The translations under genes and the position numbers were made by a program. The notes beneath the pieces are model-generated. The model was given only the letters and a program-made list of their open reading frames with translations, was not told the DNA's origin and made no database searches. From Cyclobacteriaceae bacterium (GTDB lineage Bacteria; Bacteroidota; Bacteroidia; Cytophagales; Cyclobacteriaceae): a stretch of 64,000 nt of DNA. Location of the stretch: contig JANQOR010000041.1 in NCBI GenBank assembly GCA_028285685.1, forward strand, positions 1-64,000. The letters are read 5' to 3'. Below are positions 9,601 through 17,819 of the stretch, one piece after another (positions within the stretch are counted from its first letter, which is position 1; each line of letters starts with the position of its first letter).

Positions 9601-10336
9601 GTTTTCGATTTTCAATAATCCGGATGAGCAAACTATTCTAAAGAAGTGTCAAGAAGATACTCTTCCACTTGAAGATTGTGCTGATTTTTCACTTGGAATT
9701 ACTCCCTATGATAAGTATAAAGGCCATACTGAAGATCAGATTTCAAACAAGGTATTTCACGCTGATCATAGAAAAGACGATACTTTTAGGCCACTTCTTA
9801 AAGGCAATGATGTAACACGGTATAATGTGAATTGGAATGGGGAAACATGGATAAGCTATGGAGAATGGTTGGGAGCACCAAGGAAGCAATACTTTTTTAC
9901 ATCAAAAAGAATATTAGTAAAACAGATTATTGACTGGTCGTCTAAAAGAATCTGGGCTGCATTAACTTCCGAAGAGCTTTACAATACACAAAACGCCTTC
10001 ACTATTATTCCTAAACCAGGGTATAGTCATGAATTGTTGATCGCTCTAATTAATAGTTCGTTAATGAGTTTTTATCACAGGAAGATGTTTCTAGATGAGT
10101 ACAAGATGAGGTTTCAAAAGATTTTAATTAAAGACTGTAAGCAGTTTCCTATAAAGAAATGCTCTCCTGAAATTGAGGAACAATTTATCACACTTGTGAA
10201 TGAAATAGTTGACTTGAAAAAGGCAAACGGTGAAGCCGACACCATGGAACAGGAAGCACAAGTTGATCAATTGGTTTATACACTGTATGGATTGACAGGG
10301 GAGGAGATTAAAATTATTGACAGAGAGTTTGCTTAA
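6695..10336 (+). CDS. Type IIG restriction-modification enzyme, Eco57I-like single chain
   Basis: About 1213 aa, combining DNA cleavage, adenine methylation and target recognition. A PD-(D/E)xK-type motif lies near residues 70-91 (DLVIHT ... LIEVKKP). Methyltransferase motif I is DPAVGSGHY at ~535 and motif IV is NPPY at ~820, typical of N6-adenine methylases. The ~380 C-terminal residues fit a TaqI-like specificity domain. I chose ATG 6695, whose product begins MLTPLKSLNKAY; an in-frame TTG at 6677 would add six residues. No separate R, M or S gene is nearby, as expected for a type IIG enzyme. It is convergent with the nuclease operon, 9 bp away. Confidence 0.88.
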   Translation: MLTPLKSLNKAYRRQKVNRADIEAFQENLKLLLSELDEHESEEHLKNDVISFLKETWYKDDFAINTKDRTDLVIHTDKTTKSNPGVLIEVKKPSNKTEMISSGNLNAKALQELVLYYLRERIDKENRDIRHVIVTNVYEWFIFDGTAFYNSFFKNHKLVKEFKEWSRGQKDSAYTSMFFKDIAGPAISSAEEKLEYTYVDLRNLEKEPKKLIPVFKLLSPVHLLNIPFANDSNSLNRQFYNELLHIIGLEEVRQNGKKIIQRKDLEKRSEGSFIENSITVMDQGDRLRILHNPSHFGSSSQERLYNVALELSLTWVNRILFLKLLESQLILYNKGDENFRYLDSKTVPNFDALEGLFFGVLARKHEERKEGYRDKFAHIPYLNSSLFEQTGLEEILTITMLNNNMALNVYPQTVLRDENGKRIKGQKGTLEYLFEFLDAYDFSSEGKEEIQEENKSLINASVLGLIFEKINGYKDGSFYTPGFITMYMCRETIRKAVVQKFNEAKGWNLKDYEELYNRIEDKKEANEIINGLKICDPAVGSGHYLVSALNEIIALKADLKILMDESGKTLRDYHVAIENDELVITDDNDELFQYTVGNQEKQRVQETLFHEKQTIIENCLFGVDINPNSVKICRLRLWIELLKNAYYKDKTNLETLPNIDINIKTGNSLISRFSLDEDLSKVLKSIKYNIDDYRSFVNEYKNAIDKEKKKGFEALINQIKADFRKEIHNRDPKVLRKNKLSGELFNLLNQAQVFEPTEKQQSERDKKKQKLEKEINKLSIELEEIKNSKIYQDAFEWRFEFPEVLDNEGNFVGFDAVVGNPPYVDIKALPKEEVNYLFDHYSSANNRVNLFSSFIERELQLVRHSCYISQIVPTAIAFQSSYNSLRSEILKSCQIHTIVRLPNETFGEHTGDVKVDTLILIISPGSRQQVRSEIIAYAGYDRITEINPNQANLHFSVMQQEWDLEKDNQFSIFNNPDEQTILKKCQEDTLPLEDCADFSLGITPYDKYKGHTEDQISNKVFHADHRKDDTFRPLLKGNDVTRYNVNWNGETWISYGEWLGAPRKQYFFTSKRILVKQIIDWSSKRIWAALTSEELYNTQNAFTIIPKPGYSHELLIALINSSLMSFYHRKMFLDEYKMRFQKILIKDCKQFPIKKCSPEIEEQFITLVNEIVDLKKANGEADTMEQEAQVDQLVYTLYGLTGEEIKIIDREFA

Positions 10337-10345
10337 GAATTTTTG

Positions 10346-10951
10346 TTAGAAACTATATCTATTTAACCTATGCCTTTTCTCCATTACTATTGACATATCT
10401 TCTTGCTTCTCTAGCAATCCATATATTGCCGCTTCTTTAATTCGTTTGTAGGAACATTTAAACAACTCTTTTGTTTCTTGATCATGTCCTTCATGAGAAT
10501 AGGTTTTGATCAACTGATGTTCTCTTAAGAGTGAATGAGCAATTTGTTCAATTTCTGCAGCATAGACACTTTCAAAGAACAATAAGATCTCCCAATCATA
10601 GTAATCGCCATAACCTTCGTTCTTCTTATTTAATGATTCCTCGCGCAGGTTTTTGCTTTTAGTAAATCCGACCTTGAAGATTTTTCCTTCTCGAGAGCCT
10701 GCTACATAGAAAGTACCATTATCTCTAAAAATAAATGCAAGATTAGCAGGCTTACACTGGATGCAATGACCATGTCGGGTTCTCAAAGAATGACCATTAG
10801 AACACAATGAGACATTGTAGGCTATTTTCTTCCCCTCATCCTTCATTCTTGGGCTGTATTCCGATCTTGAGAGTCCCTTAGCATCGAAAAGAAATGACTC
10901 TCTTATTCCATGCTTTTGAAGAAAAGTCAATTGTTCTTCAGTTAAGCTCAT
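10346..10951 (-). CDS. GIY-YIG-like nuclease, T5orf172 type, with zinc-ribbon-like segment
   Basis: A 201-aa protein. The ATG at 10951 overlaps the helicase stop as ATGA, which favours this start over the longer frame opening at 11071. After ~50 residues there is a CSNGH...CIQC zinc-ribbon-like pair (~residues 48-64). A T5orf172-like GIY-YIG domain follows: FYVAGS, KIFKVGFT, then AAEIEQIAHSLL and TKELFKCS. It is the last gene of the four-nuclease operon and is translationally coupled to the helicase. GIY-YIG enzymes of this type occur in phage-defence and phage-encoded nucleases. The family assignment is by pattern, so the exact subfamily is uncertain. Confidence 0.7.
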   Translation of the reverse strand: MSLTEEQLTFLQKHGIRESFLFDAKGLSRSEYSPRMKDEGKKIAYNVSLCSNGHSLRTRHGHCIQCKPANLAFIFRDNGTFYVAGSREGKIFKVGFTKSKNLREESLNKKNEGYGDYYDWEILLFFESVYAAEIEQIAHSLLREHQLIKTYSHEGHDQETKELFKCSYKRIKEAAIYGLLEKQEDMSIVMEKRHRLNRYSF

Positions 10952-13900
10952 ACCAAGACTTCTTTCGCCATCTCTTTGTATCGACACAGTCCGTTTGCCC
11001 ACCTCATTTGATCTACTGAATGACAATCTGGCTTGAATAATGTCGGAGACCCCACAATAATACTTATGCATTGAGCCCTGCTTGTTGCAACATTCAATCG
11101 ATGTGGATCATAAAGAAAAGCCATTCCCCGTGGGGCATCTTCAGGAGAAGAACTGGTCATAGAATATATAACGATTGGTGCCTGTTTTCCCTGGAATTTG
11201 TCAACAGTTCCAATTCTAGCATCTGGTATTTTATTAATCAAACCGCTCACCTGTGCATTGTAAGGCGCCACTATCAAAATGTCTTGGATCCCAATTGGGC
11301 ATTCTTTTTTGTCGGAATTTTTCCATTTAAGATTTGATGATGTTAGTCCCAATACTAGACGATCAATTATCTCAATCTCCTCTTTTGATCTATTTTGATT
11401 TCCTTCATGAACTGCGGGAACGTAGTATAAGCCACTTCCTGAAAATGGATTGTCGCCCATGATTTCTTGGAATTCGGTATCTGGCTTAGAAAACAGTCGA
11501 TCTTCATAAAATAGCTCTGATGTGAATGTTGAAATTGATTTTGGTAATCTCCATGTGGTATCTAAGAAAAGTCCTTTGCTCTCAGGCATTGTTTTACTGC
11601 TATCTAAAAGGTGATTGAGTGCAGATACGTCGGCTGCCTCCGGATGGGCACCTTGTTGAGGTTGTTCTAACTGTTGCGGGTCACCTAGTAGGATGATATT
11701 GCTTGTAGCTCTAGAGCAAGAAATCACGTTTGAAAGAGACATCTGTCCAGCTTCATCAACAAAAAGATAATCTAACACTCCCTCAGCTTCTTCCCTGGCC
11801 CAAAGCCACGAAGTGCCTCCAACAATTTTCCCATTGCCCAATGCTTCTAGGGCTTCGGAATTAGATGAGATTTCCTCCAGGCCTTCAGGCAATCCTTCAG
11901 ACTCATCGCTTGTTTTATGGACAGCAATGATCTTCTTACCCTTCTTTTCACCTATCTCAATTGTTTTTTTGAGCAGGTTCCGAATTACTTCGTGACTGAC
12001 TGCTGTAACACCAATTCTTTTTCCTTCCTGTACGAGATTTACAATCATTGAAGCTCCTATATGCGTTTTTCCGGTACCAGGAGGTCCTTGAATAGGAAGG
12101 ATGCTGTAATCTAAATTTAGAGCGACCCTTGTGGCTCTGTTTTCCATGGTTTCTCCTTCCAAAGGCAAGAAGCTCATGTTACCTTTTAATCTAGGAGGGT
12201 TTTTGAGTAGAAGATCCTTTGCAGCTGCCATTATATCCTGATCTTCCAAACCAAATTGGATTACAGACTCTGCAAAGGCATGTAGTGAGTTTGCAAGTAT
12301 TCCTGTAGCAATTGGCTTACCAGTATGTATAGCCCTAGGATGAATATCCACTGAATTCCTTGTTTTTTTGAGTTCAACCCACCCGTGCTCAGGAGAAATT
12401 GCAACTACCTCACCAATTACGTTACCAAGCACTTCTTCAACTCCTTTTTCAGGAGGAGTAATGCTGACCTCTTGAATTGGGAATCGATAACGATGTATTG
12501 GATTGCCTCGCTTTGGCTTGAATTCACTTTGAAACTCGAGAAAGGATAAACCGTGTCTTTCTTCAAGCATTTCAATTTCATCCAGCTCATGAAGCCTGAA
12601 ATACTCCCAATATTTTGATCTACTTTCTCTCCTGAAATAGTTAATGAGATTTGCGAGAAGCCTTTTTGCCTGATGTACCTCATTCCATTCCTCTTCATTC
12701 TCAGGTAAATCTTTTATGAGATCATTAAATAACTTCTGCGCGCGCTCATCCATCTCACTAACTGAATCACTTGCATCTCCAGTTTTCAATTCTGGTCTAG
12801 TTAAACTGAGCCCATTTTGAAAGGCTTCCTGGAATACCGATTCAAGCCACCTATGGATTCCCTCAGTGGCCAAGCAATCATCTCTGTTATAATCTTCTAC
12901 TAATACAAAGTCGGATTTGTCGATTTGATGCGGTGATTTTAGATCAAGTGCTAGGCCGATTTTTCTTCTTGCGGCAGCAGCTTTAAAAAGGTCTACTTTA
13001 CGTGAATAATCCGAAAAAATCTCTACTTGCTTAAGAGAATAACTTTCTACACTAGCTTGAAGACTTTCCTTGATGACAGCATGAAGGTCAATGAATCGCT
13101 CGGCTCTTAGTAATTGATCAACCTCGACTTCTTTGGAAGCATGCCTAGATGCTAAACGTTTCAAAGCAGCAGGTTCGTAGGGTGCAAAATGATAGATGTG
13201 AAAATCGGGATATCTATTCCATTGGTCCATCAATATTTCAATGAACTCTTCGAATGCCTTTCTTTCATCACGCCTATTTAACCCCCATCGCATTGAGTAA
13301 GAAAAACTACCATTTGACTGTCTAAATACCCATCCTAACAAATATTCTAACCCTCCATTTTCATAAAAATGATCACCCTCAATATCAAAATACAGGTCTC
13401 CCAAACTTGGTTCAGGTAACCTATTAAGTCCTCTGTGAGGTTCTATAGCTAATAGTTTAAATTCAGGTTTTTTTGTTTCTCTTCCCTTTAGTTGGATTTT
13501 GGCTTGTCCATGAAGTCTACGGTAAGAAGTTTCGCTTCCTTTTTCAGGTATTTGCCTAGTTGGGTTTTCATCTTCAGCATACTCTTTGAGACTCCCATAT
13601 TCTTGCCTTTCTAGTTCAGTTAGATGAGTAGATCTAATGCCGGCGATTAGGGATAAGTGATCATCTTCGTGCCATTGAGCATTGCAATCTTTCCACCATC
13701 TGCAGATTTCGCATCGTGAAACGGGTAGGGGGTATGTGATTTCAGGATCATTGTAAATTACTTTCTCGAATTGCGCTTTAACAAGATTAAAATAGGATTG
13801 AAATTCTGTAAATCTAAAAGTATCAAACCCAAACTGATTTTGTGGGTCGGGCTTGACAACCACCATTTCTTTTGAAATAGTGCCTTGAAGCTCCTCAATA

Positions 13901-14349
13901 ATTTGGTTATATAGACAAAGTTGAATTACAGTTGCGGCTTTTGTTTCTCTTGAGAGTTTTGTGTCTTGAACTTGATAGTGGTAATTCCCTAAATCACTCT
14001 CACCTTTGATTCGTATTAGGAAATCTGCTATTCCAAACCAGTTTTCTTTTTGCAGAGGTGCTTGATAGATAACATCAAATCCTTGGATCATTGCATCTTT
14101 AGTTGAGTCGATTGAGTGACTATCACTTAAATCTGCAATACTCAACTTTTGATTTTTTAAATGTTCCAGAAAAGCCGCTTCATGATCCAAACCTTTCTTA
14201 TGCAGAATTGCAACCGCAGGATTACTCCATGAAGGTTTCTCCAGTTCTCCGAATATTACTTTTCTATCAAGTTCTGTTAAATGCTTACAGCCTAGAAAAT
14301 TTACTAAGTCAGAAGCTGAAAGTTGTATTTTAGAATTAACAAGACGCAT
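10948..14349 (-). CDS. RecB-like nuclease (TM0106 type) fused to superfamily 1 helicase
   Basis: An 1133-aa fusion. Residues ~1-230 form a RecB/Cas4-like nuclease (LSASDLVNFLGCKHL at the start, YQVQDTKLS as QxxDxK-type active site, and a cysteine set ending CEICRWWKDC). Residues ~315-500 form an RNase H-like exonuclease-type domain (DLYFDIEGD, HIYHFAPYE, ALKRL). An SF1 DNA2/UPF1-like helicase follows, with Walker A GPPGTGKT at ~751, DEAGQ at ~861, LGDPQQL, TTWRLP and VDKFQG. Such proteins process or unwind DNA ends. It is the third gene of the operon, 77 bp after the RmuC-like gene. It resembles single-chain nuclease-helicase defence proteins in layout only. Confidence 0.85.
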   Translation of the reverse strand: MRLVNSKIQLSASDLVNFLGCKHLTELDRKVIFGELEKPSWSNPAVAILHKKGLDHEAAFLEHLKNQKLSIADLSDSHSIDSTKDAMIQGFDVIYQAPLQKENWFGIADFLIRIKGESDLGNYHYQVQDTKLSRETKAATVIQLCLYNQIIEELQGTISKEMVVVKPDPQNQFGFDTFRFTEFQSYFNLVKAQFEKVIYNDPEITYPLPVSRCEICRWWKDCNAQWHEDDHLSLIAGIRSTHLTELERQEYGSLKEYAEDENPTRQIPEKGSETSYRRLHGQAKIQLKGRETKKPEFKLLAIEPHRGLNRLPEPSLGDLYFDIEGDHFYENGGLEYLLGWVFRQSNGSFSYSMRWGLNRRDERKAFEEFIEILMDQWNRYPDFHIYHFAPYEPAALKRLASRHASKEVEVDQLLRAERFIDLHAVIKESLQASVESYSLKQVEIFSDYSRKVDLFKAAAARRKIGLALDLKSPHQIDKSDFVLVEDYNRDDCLATEGIHRWLESVFQEAFQNGLSLTRPELKTGDASDSVSEMDERAQKLFNDLIKDLPENEEEWNEVHQAKRLLANLINYFRRESRSKYWEYFRLHELDEIEMLEERHGLSFLEFQSEFKPKRGNPIHRYRFPIQEVSITPPEKGVEEVLGNVIGEVVAISPEHGWVELKKTRNSVDIHPRAIHTGKPIATGILANSLHAFAESVIQFGLEDQDIMAAAKDLLLKNPPRLKGNMSFLPLEGETMENRATRVALNLDYSILPIQGPPGTGKTHIGASMIVNLVQEGKRIGVTAVSHEVIRNLLKKTIEIGEKKGKKIIAVHKTSDESEGLPEGLEEISSNSEALEALGNGKIVGGTSWLWAREEAEGVLDYLFVDEAGQMSLSNVISCSRATSNIILLGDPQQLEQPQQGAHPEAADVSALNHLLDSSKTMPESKGLFLDTTWRLPKSISTFTSELFYEDRLFSKPDTEFQEIMGDNPFSGSGLYYVPAVHEGNQNRSKEEIEIIDRLVLGLTSSNLKWKNSDKKECPIGIQDILIVAPYNAQVSGLINKIPDARIGTVDKFQGKQAPIVIYSMTSSSPEDAPRGMAFLYDPHRLNVATSRAQCISIIVGSPTLFKPDCHSVDQMRWANGLCRYKEMAKEVLV

Positions 14350-14426
14350 TGGCGGTTTCGGTTCAAGCTACTAATAATATTAACCGTAGGAAATACCCAC
14401 TTTATGGTATTTTATCTTACTGTTGG

Positions 14427-15629
14427 TTAAGCGGTTTCTTTGATTGTTTCTATCTCTTTAGTAATGGGGATACCCCTAACTGCAGCTTCAGCATTCAAAG
14501 AGTCTTGCTTGTGAAGAATTTCTCTCGTTGAAATTTCTTTCGTTCTCCTCTCTGTCGGAGGGTTAAGTTTTTCAGCCTTTTCGAATTCAGATACAGACAG
14601 TAGAATATCCTCTGGCAAATCATTAGAGCACTTCATGAGCAACTCAAGAAATTGACCATTCATAAATTGATCAATCTGAATTTTCCTTTTTGTTGTGTGA
14701 AGTAGTTTACCGAGAATCCGACATATATTATCTCTTTCCTCTGGGCTAAGTTGTTCAGCAAATTCGTATTCTTCAATTTTCTTAAGTGACAGTATAACAG
14801 GCTCTAGGGAGTCTTTAGTAATGACATATGCTGTATAGTCACCCATGTTATACGTGAACTTGTCGATTGTATCAACCGTGTTTGATGGGACAACCAGAAA
14901 AATTTCGTTTCTGACTGACTCATAGTTGGTGTATTTAGATACGCTTTCTGTCTGAGCTTTCACATATTTTGGGAAGTTCGTTAAGTCATCGTTAGCTGGA
15001 CTCTTTGCATCAAAAACGATGAATTCATCACAAATCCTAATGGTATTGTCTGGATTTCCTTTAAACGGTACTTTATCAACGTACTCAATTACTTGACTTT
15101 GACATATTTGCTTAATGCTTTGAGTAACTTCATCTTCATGATTTGCCCACTGTTTTTTCATTTGATCAAAAAGTTCTCTTTGCTCTTGTAATCGATCATC
15201 GTCCAATTGCTTTCTCCTAGATTCAAGGTCACTCTTAACTTGATCGAGCTGAGCTATCTTCTTCTCATAGTCTTTTGTCCTCTCGTCTTCGGTAGATTCA
15301 AATCGGGAGAGTTTTTTTTCCAGTTCAGAGACTTGGCTGTTTAAATTTTCTACCCTGCCTGTCAGATTTTCAATTTGACCTTCTTTCTTAAGAATTTGTT
15401 TTTCTACTTCATTCTTTTGGTTTATCAAGCTTTCGTTTTCCGCCTGCAGTAGGGTTAAAGAATTTTTGAAATCATCACCAATCTTATTTTGTCTGTCAAG
15501 ATCATTGGTCAAACTCTTATATTCCTCAAATGCATCGTAACTCAATGATTTAATAGTCCGCCAAGAGAAAATTCGTTGCCAAAAAGTCAACTCCTTAATT
15601 TTAGTAAAAAACAATCCTAGCTTCTCCAT
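14427..15629 (-). CDS. Coiled-coil protein with RmuC-like nuclease domain
   Basis: A 400-aa protein. An amphipathic aromatic N terminus (residues 1-30) may touch the membrane. A long charged coiled coil spans ~35-165 (repeated LE/KK heptads). A domain resembling the RmuC PD-(D/E)xK core follows, with [18 protein letters not shown] around residues 190-208, where the DAK corresponds to the catalytic motif. The order coiled coil then DAK domain is that of RmuC, a protein linked to limiting DNA rearrangements, but the sequence is too divergent to call rmuC. The start overlaps the HNH gene by 13 bp, which implies coupled translation. Confidence 0.65.
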   Translation of the reverse strand: MEKLGLFFTKIKELTFWQRIFSWRTIKSLSYDAFEEYKSLTNDLDRQNKIGDDFKNSLTLLQAENESLINQKNEVEKQILKKEGQIENLTGRVENLNSQVSELEKKLSRFESTEDERTKDYEKKIAQLDQVKSDLESRRKQLDDDRLQEQRELFDQMKKQWANHEDEVTQSIKQICQSQVIEYVDKVPFKGNPDNTIRICDEFIVFDAKSPANDDLTNFPKYVKAQTESVSKYTNYESVRNEIFLVVPSNTVDTIDKFTYNMGDYTAYVITKDSLEPVILSLKKIEEYEFAEQLSPEERDNICRILGKLLHTTKRKIQIDQFMNGQFLELLMKCSNDLPEDILLSVSEFEKAEKLNPPTERRTKEISTREILHKQDSLNAEAAVRGIPITKEIETIKETA

Positions 15630-16009
15630 GATCTATCTTGATTAGGTTTAGATTTTTGAGCTTCTGCTATAAGCCCAATTGTAACTAATGTTGCTGCACC
15701 GAGGACTGTCCAGGTAGTCCAAGTTTGAATACGTGCTTGTCTAGATTTGGGAGCTCTTGAATACCCATGTTTTCTTCTTTGACTTTTCGTACTCTTGGAC
15801 CCCTTAGACCTGTTACAAGTAATGCAGGCTGCATAAAGGTTGTTTGCTCTATCTGTACCACCATTAGCTTTTGGGTTGCTATGATCTACTTCCCATGCAC
15901 CTGACTCTCCAAAGTTTGCATAGTTGTGCCATTTTAACTTATCCCAGCACAAGTGACATTTTCCATCTGTCCTATCGAAAATATTGTTTAATTGATCATC
16001 CGTAAACAT
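15617..16009 (-). CDS. HNH endonuclease with C-terminal transmembrane anchor
   Basis: A 130-aa protein. Zinc-binding pairs Cys18/Cys21 and Cys62/Cys65 flank the HNH motif Asp42-His43 (EVDHSNP) and Asn57 ([13 protein letters not shown]). A basic linker with KSRQAR leads to a hydrophobic segment at ~98-117 ([16 protein letters not shown]) and a short charged tail, so the nuclease would sit cytoplasmically on the inner membrane. HNH enzymes with a tail anchor are uncommon. It is the first gene of the leftward four-nuclease operon, 128 bp from the divergent XRE-ImmA gene. Confidence 0.8.
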   Translation of the reverse strand: MFTDDQLNNIFDRTDGKCHLCWDKLKWHNYANFGESGAWEVDHSNPKANGGTDRANNLYAACITCNRSKGSKSTKSQRRKHGYSRAPKSRQARIQTWTTWTVLGAATLVTIGLIAEAQKSKPNQDRSWRS

Positions 16010-16052
16010 CGCCTCAATCTTTTAATTTTTATAGAATGTCTTCAAATATACG

Positions 16053-16105
16053 ATATACGGTTGACAAAGTTGTTATTTAAACATATTTTTGTCAACTACG
16101 TATAT
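16053..16105. promoter_or_regulatory. Long inverted repeat carrying overlapping divergent promoters
   Basis: ATATACG (16053-16059) and GTTGACAAA (16060-16068) are mirrored by TTTGTCAAC (16088-16096) and CGTATAT (16099-16105). Rightward, TTG at 16061-16063 and TATTTTTG at 16084-16091 are 20 bp apart, a good Bacteroidota -33/-7 pair for the XRE-ImmA operon. Leftward, the symmetry gives TTG (16095-16093) and CAACTTTG (16072-16065), again 20 bp apart with one mismatch to TAnnTTTG, for the HNH operon. One regulator, most likely XRE-ImmA, could control both directions. Confidence 0.7.
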
Positions 16106-16137
16106 TAAACTAACCAGTCAGTAAAACCCAAAAACAC

Positions 16138-17190
16138 ATGAAAAGCTTTGGTCAGAGATTAAATAAGGCCAGGAAAATGAATGGATTATCCATGCAGGAT
16201 TTAGCCAATAAGATGAATAATATCATCACTAAGCAGGCTATCGGCAAATATGAACAAGGTGACATGAAGCCTTCTTCCGATATTTTGATTGCTCTTAGTA
16301 ATGCGTTAAACGTACGTCCAGATTATTTCTTTAGAAATGAGAAGATCAAGTTGGTCAATGTTGAATTCAGGAAACTCAAAAGACTTCTTGCAAAAGACAT
16401 TGATCAGATTAAAGCGAATACTATTGATTTTCTGGAGAGATATTTTGAGCTCGAAGATCTCTTGGGAATTGATAAAATTTTTGAAAATCCAATATCAGAT
16501 GTCCTTATTCAGGTTAATGAAGATATTGAAACTGCGGCAGAGAAACTTCGAAAGAAATGGAAGATTGGTACTAATGCTATTTCAAATGTCATAGAGTTAT
16601 TGGAAGATCATGAAATCAAAGTATTTGAGATCGATGTGGAAGATGGTTTTGATGGTTTATCTACTTATGCCAATGGAGTTCCTGTGATTGTTCTCAATAG
16701 AAATATGCAGAAGTTCAGAAAGAGATTTACTGCGTTGCATGAGTTGGCCCATTTATTATTGAAATTTCCTGAAAATGAATTCACTGAAAGAGAGGTTGAG
16801 AATTTTTGTCACGCTTTCGCTGGAGCAATGTTGATACCCAAGTCAGCATTTATTGTTGAGTTCGGAGCTCATAGGTCGAATGTTTTCATGAAAGAACTCA
16901 TGATTATAAAAGAAAACTTCGGGATCTCAATGCAGGCTATCATGGCTAGAGCGAAAAATTTAGATTTGATTTCACATGCAACCTACCAAGAATTTTTCAA
17001 AACCTTTAGCAAGTTGGGTTACCGCAAGGAGGAGCCAGGCGATTACAAGGGAGATGAATCTTCTTCTCGCTTCTCACAGCTGCTTTTACGTGCAGTGGCT
17101 GAGGATATAGTTTCAATGAGTAAAGCGGCAGCTCTTTCCAATTTGAAGCTTTCTGAATTTAGAAATCACCTAATCAAAGTGGAAGCTTGA
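16138..17190 (+). CDS. XRE-ImmA/IrrE fusion: HTH repressor with zinc metallopeptidase domain
   Basis: A 350-aa protein. Residues ~1-65 form an XRE HTH (NGLSMQDLANKM, QAIGKYEQG). Residues ~150-270 form an ImmA/IrrE (COG2856) peptidase with HELAH at 201-205 and the downstream ENFCHAFAGAMLIP helix that supplies the third metal ligand. ImmA-type enzymes cleave repressors on DNA damage or phage signals; in a fusion the HTH would place the enzyme at its own operator. It is preceded by the 53-bp inverted repeat and overlaps the PIN gene by 4 bp (TTGA), so it is the likely regulator of both operons. Confidence 0.88.
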   Translation: MKSFGQRLNKARKMNGLSMQDLANKMNNIITKQAIGKYEQGDMKPSSDILIALSNALNVRPDYFFRNEKIKLVNVEFRKLKRLLAKDIDQIKANTIDFLERYFELEDLLGIDKIFENPISDVLIQVNEDIETAAEKLRKKWKIGTNAISNVIELLEDHEIKVFEIDVEDGFDGLSTYANGVPVIVLNRNMQKFRKRFTALHELAHLLLKFPENEFTEREVENFCHAFAGAMLIPKSAFIVEFGAHRSNVFMKELMIIKENFGISMQAIMARAKNLDLISHATYQEFFKTFSKLGYRKEEPGDYKGDESSSRFSQLLLRAVAEDIVSMSKAAALSNLKLSEFRNHLIKVEA

Positions 17191-17675
17191 AACTTGCAGT
17201 GACTGATGCGAATATATTCATTGACCTTTTCCATATAGATCTGGTACAAGAGTTTTTTCAACTTGAAATCGAATTATACACTAGTTTGGAAGTGGTAGAT
17301 GAGTTAGACGATGATCAACAAGCTCTATTAAGATCTAGCAAGAAATTGACAATCCTAGAAGTGGGAGAGGTGAATTTTTTGGAAGAGCTTGGTAACTCAT
17401 TGTCAAGTGGTCTCTCAATAGCTGACACATCAGTCTTCCATCATGCAAGGGAATTAAATTCAGGCATTCTTACCGGTGACAACCTACTTCGAAAAATCTC
17501 GGAAAAATTAGGGTTTGAGGTTCACGGCATCATTTGGTTAATGGATGAGATCGTGAAATCATCATTAGTCATGAACAATCAAGCAGTTGAGAAACTTGAA
17601 GAATTGATGGAATACAACAAAAGATTACCTACAAAAGATTGTGAGAAAATGATTAGAAAATGGTCTAAAATTTAA
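17187..17675 (+). CDS. PIN-domain ribonuclease-like protein
   Basis: A 162-aa PIN protein with the expected acidic residues: Asp7 (TDANIF), Glu39 (VVDEL), Asp80 (SIADTSVFHHA) and Asp98 (LTGDNLL). It starts with a TTG that overlaps the preceding stop (TTGA), so translation is probably coupled to the XRE-ImmA gene. PIN proteins are usually RNases and often toxins. An XRE-ImmA partner in place of a classical small antitoxin fits the known association of COG2856 proteins with toxins. The C-terminal ~40 residues are helical and charged. Confidence 0.8.
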   Translation: MKLAVTDANIFIDLFHIDLVQEFFQLEIELYTSLEVVDELDDDQQALLRSSKKLTILEVGEVNFLEELGNSLSSGLSIADTSVFHHARELNSGILTGDNLLRKISEKLGFEVHGIIWLMDEIVKSSLVMNNQAVEKLEELMEYNKRLPTKDCEKMIRKWSKI

Positions 17676-17678
17676 AAC

Positions 17679-17819
17679 ATGACGGAGAAAAAGTACACTG
17701 GAAGGAAACCAAGTCTTTTCGATATGAGTGTTGAGGAGCTGGAGCTACATCAGAAAATGCTCAAGAAACATATTTCAAAGGAGCAACGTGACTTATTAAG
17801 AATTAATAGAAAGAACTAA
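17679..17819 (+). CDS. Small basic helical protein, 46 aa, third gene of the PIN operon
   Basis: ATG 17679 to TAA 17817-17819, three bases after the PIN stop. It encodes 46 residues rich in Lys, Arg and Glu, with a central amphipathic helix (FDMSVEELELHQKMLKKH) and a basic end. No family is recognised. The tight spacing and plausible codon use support a real gene. It could be an antitoxin-like or accessory partner of the PIN protein, but this is inference. Confidence 0.5.
   Translation: MTEKKYTGRKPSLFDMSVEELELHQKMLKKHISKEQRDLLRINRKN

Noticed and set aside
10952-11071. Longer 5' end for the GIY-YIG gene
   Set aside because: It would overlap the helicase gene by 124 bp and adds no domain; the ATGA junction at 10951-10948 is a much better start.
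14381-14420. AAATACC/GGTATTT hairpin between the RmuC-like and helicase genes
   Set aside because: Stem is short and AT-rich with no U-tract leftward, so I do not call a terminator; the genes probably stay in one operon.
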